A stretch of 64,000 nt of DNA from contig NZ_JACAAX010000031.1 of NCBI RefSeq assembly GCF_013377085.1, positions 1-64,000 of the forward strand, written 5' to 3'. Every line of letters starts with the position of its first letter. Positions within the stretch are counted from its first letter, which is position 1. The position numbers and the translations under genes were made by a program. Positions 7,986 through 18,872 of the stretch are shown piece after piece. The notes beneath the pieces are model-generated. The model searched no databases, was not told where the DNA came from, and worked only from the letters and a program-made list of their open reading frames with translations. Source of the DNA: Rhodoplanes sp. (GTDB taxonomy: Bacteria > Pseudomonadota > Alphaproteobacteria > Rhizobiales > Xanthobacteraceae).

Positions 7986-9854
7986 CTAGGCACTGCCGTC
8001 ATCCAGGGTCCACACCACGGTCCACGGGGCGAAGCCGACCATCTGGACGGCTCCCTCGCACCAGATCTGCCGGCCGGCCGGCGCCTCGACGCCGTCGAGC
8101 GGATCGGCCGAGAGATTGGCGAGGAGACGCAGCGTCGCGCCGCCGAGCCGCCACGCGACCCGCACGGCGCCGGGGCCGATCACCTCGTAGCGGCCGGCGC
8201 GTGTGCCGCCACGCAGCCGCGGCACGATCTCGCGGTGTCGGACCGCCAGGATATCCCGATAGAAGGCGAGCCACGTGGCATGCGGTTCGCGACCGAGCGC
8301 CGTCCAGTCGAGCTTCGCCGAGAGGAACGTCTCCGGCGCGGTCGGGTCGGGGATGTTTTCGCGCTGCTTCGGATCCCGGAACTCGGGGAAGCGGGCGAAC
8401 TCGGCGCGCCGGCCTTCGCGCACGGCATCGGCGAGCGGCGTCTCGAAGTCGCAGAAGAACGCAAACGGCTGCTCGGCTCGCCATTCCTCGCCCATGAACA
8501 GCATCGGCACCTGCGGCAGCAGCAGATAGGTCGCCGCGATGGCACGCACCGCCTCCTCCGGGGCGAAGGCGGTCAGCCGATCGCCGAAGGCGCGGTTGCC
8601 GACCTGGTCGTGGTTCTGGATGAAGGCGACGAAGGCGGTGGAGGGCAGGTCGGTCGCCGGCTCGCCGCGCGGCGCGGCGCGATAGGGCATCATCTCGCCC
8701 TGGAACGCGAAGCCTTCGGCGAGCGCCCGGCCGAGCTTCTCGGTATCGCCGGCGTAGTCGACGTAGTACCCGGCGCTCTCCCGGCTCGCCGCGCAGTGCA
8801 GCACATGATGGACGTCGTCGTTCCATTGTGCCGTGTAGAGCGTCGCCGCGCCGCCGGCGCCGCGTGTCAAAAGCGTCGCCGCGTTCGCCTCGTTCTCCAG
8901 GGTCAGGTGCACGGGCCGGTCCGGCGTCACGGCCCGCACCGTGCGGGCGATCTCGTGCAGGATGTGGTCGTCGCTGTCGTCCAGAATTGCATGCACGGCA
9001 TCGAGCCGCAGGCCGTCGAAGCGGAACTCGTCGATCCAGGTGACGGCGTTCTCGATCACCAGAGCCCGTACCATGGCGGCGCCGGCGGCGTCGAAATTGA
9101 CGGCGGCGCCCCACGGCGTGTGGTGATGCTCGGTGAAGATCGGCGCATAGGCGGCGAGATAGTTCCCGTCCGGGCCGAAGTGATTGTAGACGACGTCGAG
9201 CAGCATCATCACGCCACGGGCGTGCGCCGCGTCGATGAGGGCTTTCAGATCCTCGGGCCGGCCGTAGCTGGCGTCCGGGGCGAAGGGCAGGACGCCGTCA
9301 TAGCCCCAGTTGCGCCGGCCGGGAAAATCCGCGACCGGCATCAGCTCGATCGCCGTGACGCCGAGCGCGACCAGATGATCGAGCTTGTCGATCGCGGCCC
9401 GGAACGTGCCCTCCGGCGTGAAGGCGCCGACATGCAGCTCGTAGACGACCGCCTCGTCCCACGGCCGGCCGCGCCAGCCGGTGGCGGTCCAGCGATAGGC
9501 CGCCGGGTCGATCACCTCGCTCGGTCCGTGGACGTCGTCGGGCTGGAAGCGCGAGGCGGGGTCCGGCACCGCGAGCCCGTCCGGCAGCACGAAGCGGTAG
9601 AGCGTGCCGGGACCCGCGTCGGCGACGACGCGCTCGTGCCAGCCGTCCTCCGCCGGGGTCATCGGCAGGCGGCGGGCGTCCCGCACCAGCTCGAGCGTGA
9701 CGCGATCCGCCTTCGGGGCCCAGAGGCGGAACCGGGTGCCGTCCGGCTCGAGCCGCGGGCCGAAGCGCGGCGCCGGCAGGTCGGTGGATCGCGCGGCTTC
9801 CGAAAGCGCACGAACGCGGCGTGGGGGCAGTTTGGTCAGGGGCGTGGTCGACAT
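7986..9854 (-). CDS. treZ: malto-oligosyltrehalose trehalohydrolase
   Basis: A 622-residue cytoplasmic GH13 enzyme that releases trehalose from the maltooligosyl-trehalose made by TreY. An N-terminal carbohydrate-binding, immunoglobulin-like domain (RFRLWAPKADRVTLEL, about residues 40-130) precedes a TIM barrel. The barrel holds the conserved DVVYNHFGPDGNYL, the nucleophile region FDGLRLDAVHAI, the acid/base region LTLENEANA and FIQNHDQVGNR. A beta-sandwich domain closes the protein. The Tyr-rich DEAVVYELHVGAFTPEGTF fits TreZ better than glycogen-branching enzyme. No treY, treS or glgX gene is in the window, so the partner must lie elsewhere. The ATG was chosen over a longer Arg-rich extension. 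Confidence 0.9.
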   Translation of the reverse strand: MSTTPLTKLPPRRVRALSEAARSTDLPAPRFGPRLEPDGTRFRLWAPKADRVTLELVRDARRLPMTPAEDGWHERVVADAGPGTLYRFVLPDGLAVPDPASRFQPDDVHGPSEVIDPAAYRWTATGWRGRPWDEAVVYELHVGAFTPEGTFRAAIDKLDHLVALGVTAIELMPVADFPGRRNWGYDGVLPFAPDASYGRPEDLKALIDAAHARGVMMLLDVVYNHFGPDGNYLAAYAPIFTEHHHTPWGAAVNFDAAGAAMVRALVIENAVTWIDEFRFDGLRLDAVHAILDDSDDHILHEIARTVRAVTPDRPVHLTLENEANAATLLTRGAGGAATLYTAQWNDDVHHVLHCAASRESAGYYVDYAGDTEKLGRALAEGFAFQGEMMPYRAAPRGEPATDLPSTAFVAFIQNHDQVGNRAFGDRLTAFAPEEAVRAIAATYLLLPQVPMLFMGEEWRAEQPFAFFCDFETPLADAVREGRRAEFARFPEFRDPKQRENIPDPTAPETFLSAKLDWTALGREPHATWLAFYRDILAVRHREIVPRLRGGTRAGRYEVIGPGAVRVAWRLGGATLRLLANLSADPLDGVEAPAGRQIWCEGAVQMVGFAPWTVVWTLDDGSA

Positions 9855-10153
9855 GTCACCGATGTGGTGACGGGTCGCGCGAGTGCAACATCCCGCCCGC
9901 CATCCCCGTCGGAGCCCTCTGGCCGGCACAGCGCCGACTGCAACCGAGCCGGGAACCGGCCCGCGCGTGCGCGGACGCGGAAATTTCGTCTCGTCATGCC
10001 CCGATTTACAGCAATGTTGACACCTTCCGGTGTCAACAAATCTTGTCATTATTCTAAAGTGATTCTACCATGGCACGATCATTCGCAGGCCCGCGGTATG
10101 CGGTCATCGCTCGGATGTCGCAGGTCTTTCGATATTTCAGTGGGAGAGCATCA

Positions 10154-10429
10154 ATGAGTGAGAAGCCGACACACGATTCGACCGAGGTCTCGCGCCGCAA
10201 GCTGCTGCGAACGGCGGCGACCGCCGCCGGCGCGGCTGCCGTTCTGGGCGCTGGTGTGACCACGGCGTCGGCCAAGATGGCGCAGAAGGCCGTCGGCTAC
10301 CAGGACACGCCGAAAGACGACAAGACGTGCGACATCTGCTCGAACTGGCGTCCGCCGAACGGCTGCGCCACCGTCGACGGCGAGATCGCCGCGAAGGGCT
10401 GGTGCCGGATCTTCGTGCTCAAGCGCTAG
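10154..10429 (+). CDS. high-potential iron-sulfur protein (HiPIP), Tat-exported
   Basis: A 91-residue precursor. A twin-arginine leader (SRRKLLRTAATAAGAAAVLG, residues 14-33) directs the folded protein to the periplasm. The mature domain has exactly four Cys in the HiPIP arrangement: CDIC, then NGC, then GWC, which hold a [4Fe-4S] cluster cycling between +3 and +2. HiPIPs are soluble periplasmic electron carriers, often between the bc1 complex and a photosynthetic reaction centre or oxidase. The ATG was chosen because GGGAG lies eight bases upstream and because it places the RR motif at the usual distance. It stands alone between treZ (divergent) and a Bug receptor gene (convergent). Confidence 0.88.
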   Translation: MSEKPTHDSTEVSRRKLLRTAATAAGAAAVLGAGVTTASAKMAQKAVGYQDTPKDDKTCDICSNWRPPNGCATVDGEIAAKGWCRIFVLKR

Positions 10430-10439
10430 AGTATTTTCT

Positions 10440-10463
10440 CGGCGAAGCGGGACCGGTTCGCCG
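10440..10463. terminator. hairpin after HiPIP gene
   Basis: An inverted repeat with 7-bp arms CGGCGAA and TTCGCCG and a 10-base loop, starting 11 bases past the HiPIP stop. It has no following T-run, so its role as terminator is inferred from position. Confidence 0.35.
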
Positions 10464-10597
10464 TCGGAAATCCGGTTGTAGCGACACCGGATCGCCGACC
10501 CGTGGGACGGGATTCGCGCGCTGCCGGGCGCGCGCCGGATCGTGTCGCGAGCGTGCAGCGCTGAGCGCCGTCGCCGATACGGTGCCGGCGTCTGCGT

Positions 10598-11584
10598 TCA
10601 ATCGGCCGTGATGTGAGCCTCGCGGACCACGCGCTCCCACTTGCGCGTCTCTTCGTCCATGTATGCCGCCATCGCCTCGGGCGTCGAGCTCACGGCGTCG
10701 AGACCCGTGTTGGCGATGCGGGTTTTGACGTCCGGCTTGCCGAGGCTGAGTACGGTCGCGGCGCTGATCGTCTGGACGATGTCGCGTGGCGTCCGCGCCG
10801 GCGCCAAGAGGCCGCCCCACGCCATGGCGTCGGCGCCCTTGTAGCCGGCTTCCGCCATCGTGGGGACGTCGGGGAGGGCGGGATTACGCCGTTCCCCCGT
10901 CACGACCAGGGCGCGGAGATCGCCGCTCTGGATCGAGGCGACGACGGTCGGCACCTGTACCATGATGACCTGGAGGTGGCCGCCGAGAAGGTCGGCGAAC
11001 GCAGCGGCGCTGCCGCGATAGGGAACGTGCTGCACGTCGATTCCGGCGACGAGCTTGAACAGCTCCATCGCCGTGTGGGTGGAGGCGCCGTTGCCGCTCG
11101 AGCCGAAATTCATGCTCCCGGGCTTGGCTTTCGCCAGCGCCACGAACTCCTGCACGGTCTTTGCGGGGTGCGATGCGCGCACCACCAGCACGAGGTCGGA
11201 GGTGTAGACCATCGAGATCGGCGTCAGGTCCTTCGCCGGGCTGAAGCCCATGTTCTTGTAGAGGAACGGATTGGTGGTCAGCAGTCCGACCGCGCCGAGC
11301 AGCAGGGTCAGCCCGTTCGGATCGGCATTGGCGACATACGCGCCGCCGATATTGCCGGCCGCCCCGCCGCGGTTCTCGACCACCATCGGCTGCTTCAGCG
11401 GCTCGGCGATGGCCTCGGCCAGGATCCGCCCGGCGATATCGGTGGCGCCGCCGGCGACATAGGGCACGATCAGCCGGATCGGCCGGCCGGGCAGCCAGTC
11501 CGTGGCCCGCGCCGTGCCGAAGGGTACGACCATGGCCGGTGCTGCGCAGAGCGCAGTCTTCAGAAAACGACGGCGGCTTTGCAT
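10598..11584 (-). CDS. Bug/TctC-family solute-binding receptor
   Basis: A 328-residue periplasmic receptor of the tripartite tricarboxylate transporter family. It has an RRRFLKTALCAAPAMVV leader that could be Tat or Sec, then the family blocks PIRLIVPYVAGGATDIAGRIL, VVENRGGAAGNIGG, VPYRGSAAAFADLLGGH and ALPDVPTMAEAGY. Bug receptors bind di- and tricarboxylates or other small acids by a water-mediated dicarboxylate clamp. It is the last gene of an operon with a D-2-hydroxyacid dehydrogenase, an RraA-like aldolase and an aconitase-family enzyme, which suggests that its ligand is the substrate of those enzymes. No TctA/TctB pair is adjacent; the pair near 35 kb or one elsewhere might serve it. 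Confidence 0.88.
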   Translation of the reverse strand: MQSRRRFLKTALCAAPAMVVPFGTARATDWLPGRPIRLIVPYVAGGATDIAGRILAEAIAEPLKQPMVVENRGGAAGNIGGAYVANADPNGLTLLLGAVGLLTTNPFLYKNMGFSPAKDLTPISMVYTSDLVLVVRASHPAKTVQEFVALAKAKPGSMNFGSSGNGASTHTAMELFKLVAGIDVQHVPYRGSAAAFADLLGGHLQVIMVQVPTVVASIQSGDLRALVVTGERRNPALPDVPTMAEAGYKGADAMAWGGLLAPARTPRDIVQTISAATVLSLGKPDVKTRIANTGLDAVSSTPEAMAAYMDEETRKWERVVREAHITAD

Positions 11585-11634
11585 GGACAGGTCTCTCTCT
11601 GTTTGAAAAGAACCCGCGCCTGAACGCAGACGAC

Positions 11635-14225
<2,591 letters not shown>

Positions 14226-14238
<13 letters not shown>

Positions 14239-14918
14239 CCCTTCGACCGCAGCAGTGCGTTGAATCGCTCCGGATCGGTGGTGCCGGCGGCGTTGGCGAC
14301 GCGGATCTGATCCTCCCGTTTGGCATGAGCTTTCACGCGGGGGAGCAGCGCCTCGGCTTCGGCCGCGGGCACGACGATCACGCCGTCGGCGTCGCAGAGC
14401 ACGAGGTCGCCCGGGCAGACGGACATGCCGGCACAAGCGATGGGAATGTTCACCTCGCCCGGCCCATCCTTGGTCGGGCCGCGATGGGTGTGGCCGCGCG
14501 CATAGCAGGCAATGCCGCCCTCGGCCCATTCGGCGATGTCGCGCACGGCGCCGTCGATGACGAAGGCCGCGATGCCGCGCTTGATCGCCGAGGTCCGCAT
14601 CAGTCCGCCGATCAGGGCCTGGCTGACGTCTCCGCCGCCGTCGACGACGATCACGTCGCCGGGCTGCGCCATCGCGATGGCCTGGTGGATCATCAGATTG
14701 TCGCCGGGCCGCACCCGCACGGTCATGGCCGGGCCGGCGACCATCAGCTTGAGGTCGTTGTGGTAGAAGCGTAGGCCGACAGCGCCGAGGGCGCGGCCCA
14801 TATTGTCGCCCGCCTGCGCCGCCGGCACGCCCTTGAACGCAGCGATCAGCGCCGGCGGGAGGACGTCCACGCGAGGATTGACCTTGTAGCCCGGTGGCCA
14901 CGTCTTGGTGTCTGTCAC
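14226..14918 (-). CDS. RraA-like protein, probable class II aldolase/decarboxylase
   Basis: A 230-residue RraA-fold protein. This superfamily includes the 4-hydroxy-4-methyl-2-oxoglutarate/4-carboxy-4-hydroxy-2-oxoadipate aldolases, which split tertiary hydroxy-oxo acids to pyruvate with Mg2+. Blocks seen are NMGRALGAVGL, GDVIVVDGGGDVSQALIGGLM, GIAAFVIDGAVRDIAEW, with the conserved G-x-V-R-D that supports the active site, and PGDLVLCDADGVIVVP. Its catabolic neighbours argue for an enzyme rather than a regulator of RNase E. The start is GTG, and its first bases (GTGA) contain the stop of the upstream dehydrogenase gene, so the two are translationally coupled. Confidence 0.8.
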
Positions 14919-15916
14919 GAGCGGACGTCCTTCAAGGTTTCGGGGTTCACGCAGACGGCGCGGTCGACTGGCCGGCCGTGGATGATCGCCAGCGCATGCA
15001 GCGCAGCCGTGCGGGCCGTGGCGTCGAGCGCGGCGTCGGTCGAGCCGCCCATATGCGCCGTCATCACGACATCGGGGCGGGTGCAGAGCGGATGGGTCGG
15101 CGGCAGCGGTTCGGTGGCGAAAGTGTCGAGCCCGGCCCCGGAGAGATGGCTGCTCGCGAGCGCGGCCACCAGAGCGGCTTCGTCGACGAGGCCACCGCGC
15201 GCCGTGTTCACCACCACGGCGCCGCGCGGCAGGGCGGCGAGCTCGGCTGCGCCGATCAGGCCGCGTGTCTGCGCCGTGAGCGGCACGTGGAGGGAAAGGA
15301 AATTACTGCGCGGGAGCAGGGTGGCGAGGTCTTCGACCATCTCCACCGCGAGGCCGGGCTCCGGCCTGGCGACCGGATCGAAGGCGATCACCCGCATGCC
15401 GAGCCCGAGCGCGCCGCGCGCCACCGCCTTGCCGATGCCGCCGAAGCCGACCAGTCCCAGTGTCCGGCCGGAAAGCTGTAGCCCGTTGCCGCTGCGATCC
15501 CATGTGCCGGCGCGGATCGCGGCATTCTGCACCGTGATTCGGCGCGCTGCCGCGAGCATCAGGCCGATGGCGAGCTCCGCCACAGACTGGCCGTTGCCGG
15601 CCGGGGCGATGAGGACCGGAATGCCGCGGGCCGTCGCCGCCGCGACGTCGACATTGTCGAAGCCGACGCCATGGCGGGACACCACCTTGAGGCTCGGGCC
15701 GGCGGCCGCGAAGGCCTCGGCGCCAAATGGCAGGGTGCGTGATATGACGCCGTCGACCGACTCCCGTGCCAAGTGCCGCAGCACTTCCGGCACGCCGCCG
15801 CCTTTGCTGGTGAGGATGACGTGGCATCCTTCGGCCTGAAGCACCTCGAGCCCTGCCGGGGCAAGGGCCGGAACGGTGACGAGGATGGTGGTCGGCATGC
15901 GCTCCGCAGACCTCAT
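14915..15916 (-). CDS. D-2-hydroxyacid dehydrogenase, NAD-dependent
   Basis: A 333-residue cytoplasmic dehydrogenase of the D-isomer 2-hydroxyacid family (phosphoglycerate, glyoxylate or hydroxypyruvate reductase type). The Rossmann motif GLVGFGGIGKAVA is near residues 155-167. Catalytic residues appear as VNTARGGLVDEAAL (Arg), TFATEPLPPTHPL (Glu) and TAHMGGST (His). SRHGVGFDNVD is the substrate region. It is the first gene of an operon with RraA-like, aconitase-like and Bug genes, so it may reduce or oxidise a 2-oxo/2-hydroxy acid made by them. A second possible start at MPTTILV (position 15898) is also preceded by GGAG; the longer start was kept because AGGA lies at a better distance. Confidence 0.85.
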   Translation of the reverse strand: MRSAERMPTTILVTVPALAPAGLEVLQAEGCHVILTSKGGGVPEVLRHLARESVDGVISRTLPFGAEAFAAAGPSLKVVSRHGVGFDNVDVAAATARGIPVLIAPAGNGQSVAELAIGLMLAAARRITVQNAAIRAGTWDRSGNGLQLSGRTLGLVGFGGIGKAVARGALGLGMRVIAFDPVARPEPGLAVEMVEDLATLLPRSNFLSLHVPLTAQTRGLIGAAELAALPRGAVVVNTARGGLVDEAALVAALASSHLSGAGLDTFATEPLPPTHPLCTRPDVVMTAHMGGSTDAALDATARTAALHALAIIHGRPVDRAVCVNPETLKDVRS

Positions 15917-16286
15917 TCAGTTGTCCTGCCACCATCGATTGCCCAAAGCACCGTGCACGTCCATTTTCTAATTTTTACCATCCGTTGAATTTCAGGACAC
16001 GATCGGCGACGCGGCTGCGGACATCCGGGAGCGTGTCCCTGTCGAGACCGTGACGTCCGCATCCCGGCGGTCGTCGTCGGCGTCGCCGGCGAATGCCCGG
16101 CACGGGTCTGAGCGCAACGGGGCGGAACGCGACGCGACGAAGTGCCGCCGTGCGCGATGGGTTTCGCGCGTCGTTCCGTCGCTTCGCCGGGCCCATGGGC
16201 TCGAACGTCACCGGAATGTCGCCCGGCGCCAGATGACGCGCGGGACGCAGATCATTCGATATGTCGAGATGATCGTCTTAGGTGCC
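15917..16286. other. intergenic region before tRNA-Thr
   Basis: About 370 bases without a gene I can support. The part next to the dehydrogenase start (15930-15990) is AT-richer and probably holds the promoter of the minus-strand operon. The remainder looks like ordinary GC-rich spacer. No RNA element or repeat was recognised. Confidence 0.35.
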
Positions 16287-16362
16287 TGGTGCCGGCTGAG
16301 GGATTCGAACCCCCGACCCCCTGATTACAAATCAGGTGCTCTACCTGCTGAGCTAAGCCGGC
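16287..16362 (-). tRNA. tRNA-Thr(TGT)
   Basis: Read on the minus strand, it begins GCCGGCTTAGCTCAGC and ends with the encoded CCA. The acceptor stem GCCGGCT pairs with AGCCGGC. The anticodon stem CCTGA/TCAGG encloses the loop TTTGTAA, giving anticodon TGT (complement at 16327-16329). The T arm carries TTCGAAT. All cloverleaf arms are present over 76 bases including CCA. Confidence 0.95.
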
Positions 16363-16539
16363 GTGCCGACGAGCGGCAAGGCCGTTGCCGCGACCGGGTC
16401 GGTCCGGCCGCGGGGCCGTCCCGTCGAACCCGCGCTCTATAACAAACACCGGGCGCGGACGCCACGGCTGCCGAGGGCCGGCCGCGCAGGGGCGGGCGGC
16501 CCCTCGGTCAGCCGCGGCTTGACCGGCCGGAACCGTGGA

Positions 16540-16563
16540 AGCTATATCGTACTTAATATAGCT
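16540..16563. promoter_or_regulatory. Mo-box-like palindrome upstream of modA
   Basis: Perfect 8-bp arms AGCTATAT and ATATAGCT are separated by 8 bases, about 100 bases before the modA start. The arrangement (TATAT half-sites around an 8-base centre) resembles the sites bound by ModE-type regulators, which repress molybdate uptake genes when molybdate is plentiful. This identity is inferred from resemblance and position. Confidence 0.55.
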
Positions 16564-16663
16564 CAGCGGCGTGCCGCGCCGTCGTTTGCCGGTCCGCGGT
16601 CGTCGTGTCGGCCCGGCCGCGGGCGAGGTCGGCACGCCATCGTCATACGGAGACTCCTTCGCC

Positions 16664-17461
16664 ATGATCCGGTCCGTCGTCCACGCGCTCGTCGCAGCCC
16701 TCCTTGCGGTGTCGATCGGGCAGCCGGCCTGCGCCCAGCCGGCGCCCGACGCCGCGCCCGTCACGGTGTTCGCCGCGGCCTCGCTGCAGAACGCCCTCAA
16801 CGACATCGCCAAGACGTTCACGGCCGAGACCAAGGTGCCGGTGCGGTTTTCCTATGCGGCGTCATCGACGCTCGCTCGCCAGATGGAACAGGGCGCGCCG
16901 GCCGACCTGTTCGCCTCTGCCGACCTCGAATGGATGGACTGGGCGGAGACCCGCAAGCTCATCGATCCGAAGACCCGGGCGAGTCTGCTCGGCAACCGCC
17001 TCGTGATGGTGGCGCCGACCGACGGCAAGATCGCATCCGTGGAGCTCACCCAGGCGGGCGTGCGCGCGGCGCTCGGCGACGGCCGGATCGCCACCGGCGC
17101 GGTCGCCTCGGTGCCGGTCGGCAAATACGCCAAGACGGCGCTGGAGACGCTCGGCCTGTGGGGCGCGATCGAGCCGAAGCTCGCCCAGGCCGAGAGCGTG
17201 CGGGCCGCGCTGGTGCTGGTCGCGCGCGGCGAGGCGCCGCTCGGCATCGTCTACGAGACCGACGCCAAGGCCGAGCCGCGGGTCAAGGTGGTGGCGGTGT
17301 TCCCGGCCGACTCGCATCCTCCGGTGGTTTATCCGTTCGCCCTCACGGTCGGCGCGAAGGGTGACGGCCCGGCCAAATTCCTTGCCTATCTCCGCGCGCC
17401 GGCAGCCCGCGCCGTGTTCGTGGCGCAGGGATTTACCGTGCTGGCGCCGGAGGCGAAATGA
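16664..17461 (+). CDS. modA: molybdate ABC transporter substrate-binding protein
   Basis: A 265-residue precursor with a signal peptide (to about CAQPAP) and a ModA-type binding domain. Family blocks are VTVFAAASLQNALNDIAKTF, PVRFSYAASSTLARQMEQGAPADLFASAD, WMDWAETRKLID, GNRLVMVAP, GIVYETDAKAEPRVKVV and YPFALTVG. It binds molybdate or tungstate in the periplasm for ModBC. No modB or modC follows; instead a small secreted protein overlaps its stop by four bases (ATGA), so the permease and ATPase must lie elsewhere. The start was chosen after GGAGA, which also yields a full signal peptide. A Mo-box-like palindrome lies upstream. Confidence 0.9.
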   Translation: MIRSVVHALVAALLAVSIGQPACAQPAPDAAPVTVFAAASLQNALNDIAKTFTAETKVPVRFSYAASSTLARQMEQGAPADLFASADLEWMDWAETRKLIDPKTRASLLGNRLVMVAPTDGKIASVELTQAGVRAALGDGRIATGAVASVPVGKYAKTALETLGLWGAIEPKLAQAESVRAALVLVARGEAPLGIVYETDAKAEPRVKVVAVFPADSHPPVVYPFALTVGAKGDGPAKFLAYLRAPAARAVFVAQGFTVLAPEAK

Positions 17462-17973
17462 CGGCGCGATGCGCGCTCGGCGTCGCGCTGGCGGTCTCGA
17501 TCCTCGCCGCCGCCCCGGCCGCGCGTGCCGAGGACGGCTGCCGGAGCTTCGCCTGGTCGCTGGGGCGGGAGAAAGCGTGGTTCGCGGCCGGCCCGGCGAC
17601 TCTCGGGGCCGGCGCCCCGCTGCCGCTCGGGACGGCCGTCGAGGTCGCGCTCGGCCCGGCTGCCGCAGTCACCTGGACGAGTCCGCCCGAGCGCGCCCCG
17701 AAGACGCCGGACACGCGTGGGGCCGTGCTGCCGCTCGCCGCCGTGCCGACCGGCGTCTATCAGATCACGCTGTCGGCGGAGGCCTGGATCGACGTGGTCC
17801 AGGACGGCGCGCGGCTGCCCTCGGCCGGCTTTTCCGGGCGCACCGACTGTCCCGGGCTGCGCAAGAGCGTGCGGTTCCGCCTCGGCAGCGGCCCGGCCGT
17901 GGTGCAGCTCAGCGGCGCGACGGTCGACCGCCTGGCGATCGCGGTCGCGCCCGTCGAGGAGGCCGGCCGCTGA
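17458..17973 (+). CDS. secreted hypothetical protein coupled to modA
   Basis: A 171-residue protein with a signal peptide (MTARCALGVALAVSILAAAPAARAE). The mature part has two Cys (GCRSFAW and TDCPGL) that could form a disulfide, and a beta-rich look (VYQITLSAEAWIDVVQDG). I do not recognise it. Its start codon overlaps the modA stop (ATGA), so it is almost certainly translated together with modA and may respond to the same regulator. A role in periplasmic molybdate or oxyanion handling is possible but rests only on this coupling. Confidence 0.75.
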   Translation: MTARCALGVALAVSILAAAPAARAEDGCRSFAWSLGREKAWFAAGPATLGAGAPLPLGTAVEVALGPAAAVTWTSPPERAPKTPDTRGAVLPLAAVPTGVYQITLSAEAWIDVVQDGARLPSAGFSGRTDCPGLRKSVRFRLGSGPAVVQLSGATVDRLAIAVAPVEEAGR

Positions 17974-18119
17974 CGCGGCGAGCCGGACGGCCGTCAGCCG
18001 GGCAGGGCGGGGCCTCTTCCGTCGGCGGCCGGGACTTGCTTTAAGGGCTCCGGGCCGGGCAGCCGGGCGACGCGGGTCGTCCGCGTCCGGCCGTGCCGAT
18101 CCCCCCGGCCGGAGTGATC

Positions 18120-18869
18120 ATGCCGACCTCGTTCCCGACTGCCCTGCGGGTGCCGCCCGCCACGCTGGCGCGCCCGCCGCGCCGCGGTGCGCGCCTCGCG
18201 CTCGCCGCCATCCTGGTGGTCGGGCTCGCGGTCGGGCTCGTCTTCGGGTTTTGGCCGCAGCTCGACCTCGCCGTCACGGCGCAGATCTACGACGCCGCTC
18301 AGCGCGCCTGGCCCTATGCCTACACGCCGTCCCTGCAGGGCATCCGCGACGTCAACGACGCGGTGGTGCGCGGCGTCGCGGTGGCGGCCGGCCTGGTGCT
18401 GATCCTGCGGCTCGCCGTGCCGCGCATTGCCCGCGAGCGTCTCCCCGCCGGGCTGTCGCTGCGCGCCGCCCTGTTCGTGCTGGCGACGCTGGCGGTGGCG
18501 CCGGGGCTGATCATCAATGGGCTGCTCAAGCCGCATGGCGGGCGGCCGCGCCCGATCGAGGTGACGCAGTTCGGCGGCACGCTCGACTTCGTGCCGTGGT
18601 GGAGCCCGTACGGCCGCTGCGACGGCAACTGCTCGTTCGCCTCCGGCGAGATGTCGAGCGCCATGTGGCTCCTCGCCGTCGCCGTGCTGCTGCCGCCGCG
18701 CTGGCGCCCGCTCGGCGTCGCGCTCGTGCTTCTCTGGGCCGCGACGGTCGGCGGCGTGCGCATCGCCATGGGCGGCCACTTCGCCTCCGACGTGCTGATG
18801 TCGGCCGTGCTCACGGCGCTGACCGTGTGGGTGCTGCACGCCCTGATCATGCGGCCGCGCCCGGCCTGA
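18120..18869 (+). CDS. PAP2-family membrane phosphatase
   Basis: A 249-residue integral membrane protein of the PAP2/lipid phosphatase group. The three active-site motifs are present in variant form: KPHGGRPRP (K-x6-R-P), SFASGEMS (normally PSGH; here the His is Glu) and VRIAMGGHFASDV (normally S-R-x5-H-x3-D; here the Ser is Val). The nucleophile His and general acid region of motif 3 is intact. The altered motif 2 also occurs in some bacterial relatives, so activity on a lipid or sugar-lipid phosphate is plausible. The ATG was chosen over an upstream GTG because GGAG lies seven bases before it. Confidence 0.8.
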   Translation: MPTSFPTALRVPPATLARPPRRGARLALAAILVVGLAVGLVFGFWPQLDLAVTAQIYDAAQRAWPYAYTPSLQGIRDVNDAVVRGVAVAAGLVLILRLAVPRIARERLPAGLSLRAALFVLATLAVAPGLIINGLLKPHGGRPRPIEVTQFGGTLDFVPWWSPYGRCDGNCSFASGEMSSAMWLLAVAVLLPPRWRPLGVALVLLWAATVGGVRIAMGGHFASDVLMSAVLTALTVWVLHALIMRPRPA

Positions 18870-18872
18870 GCG

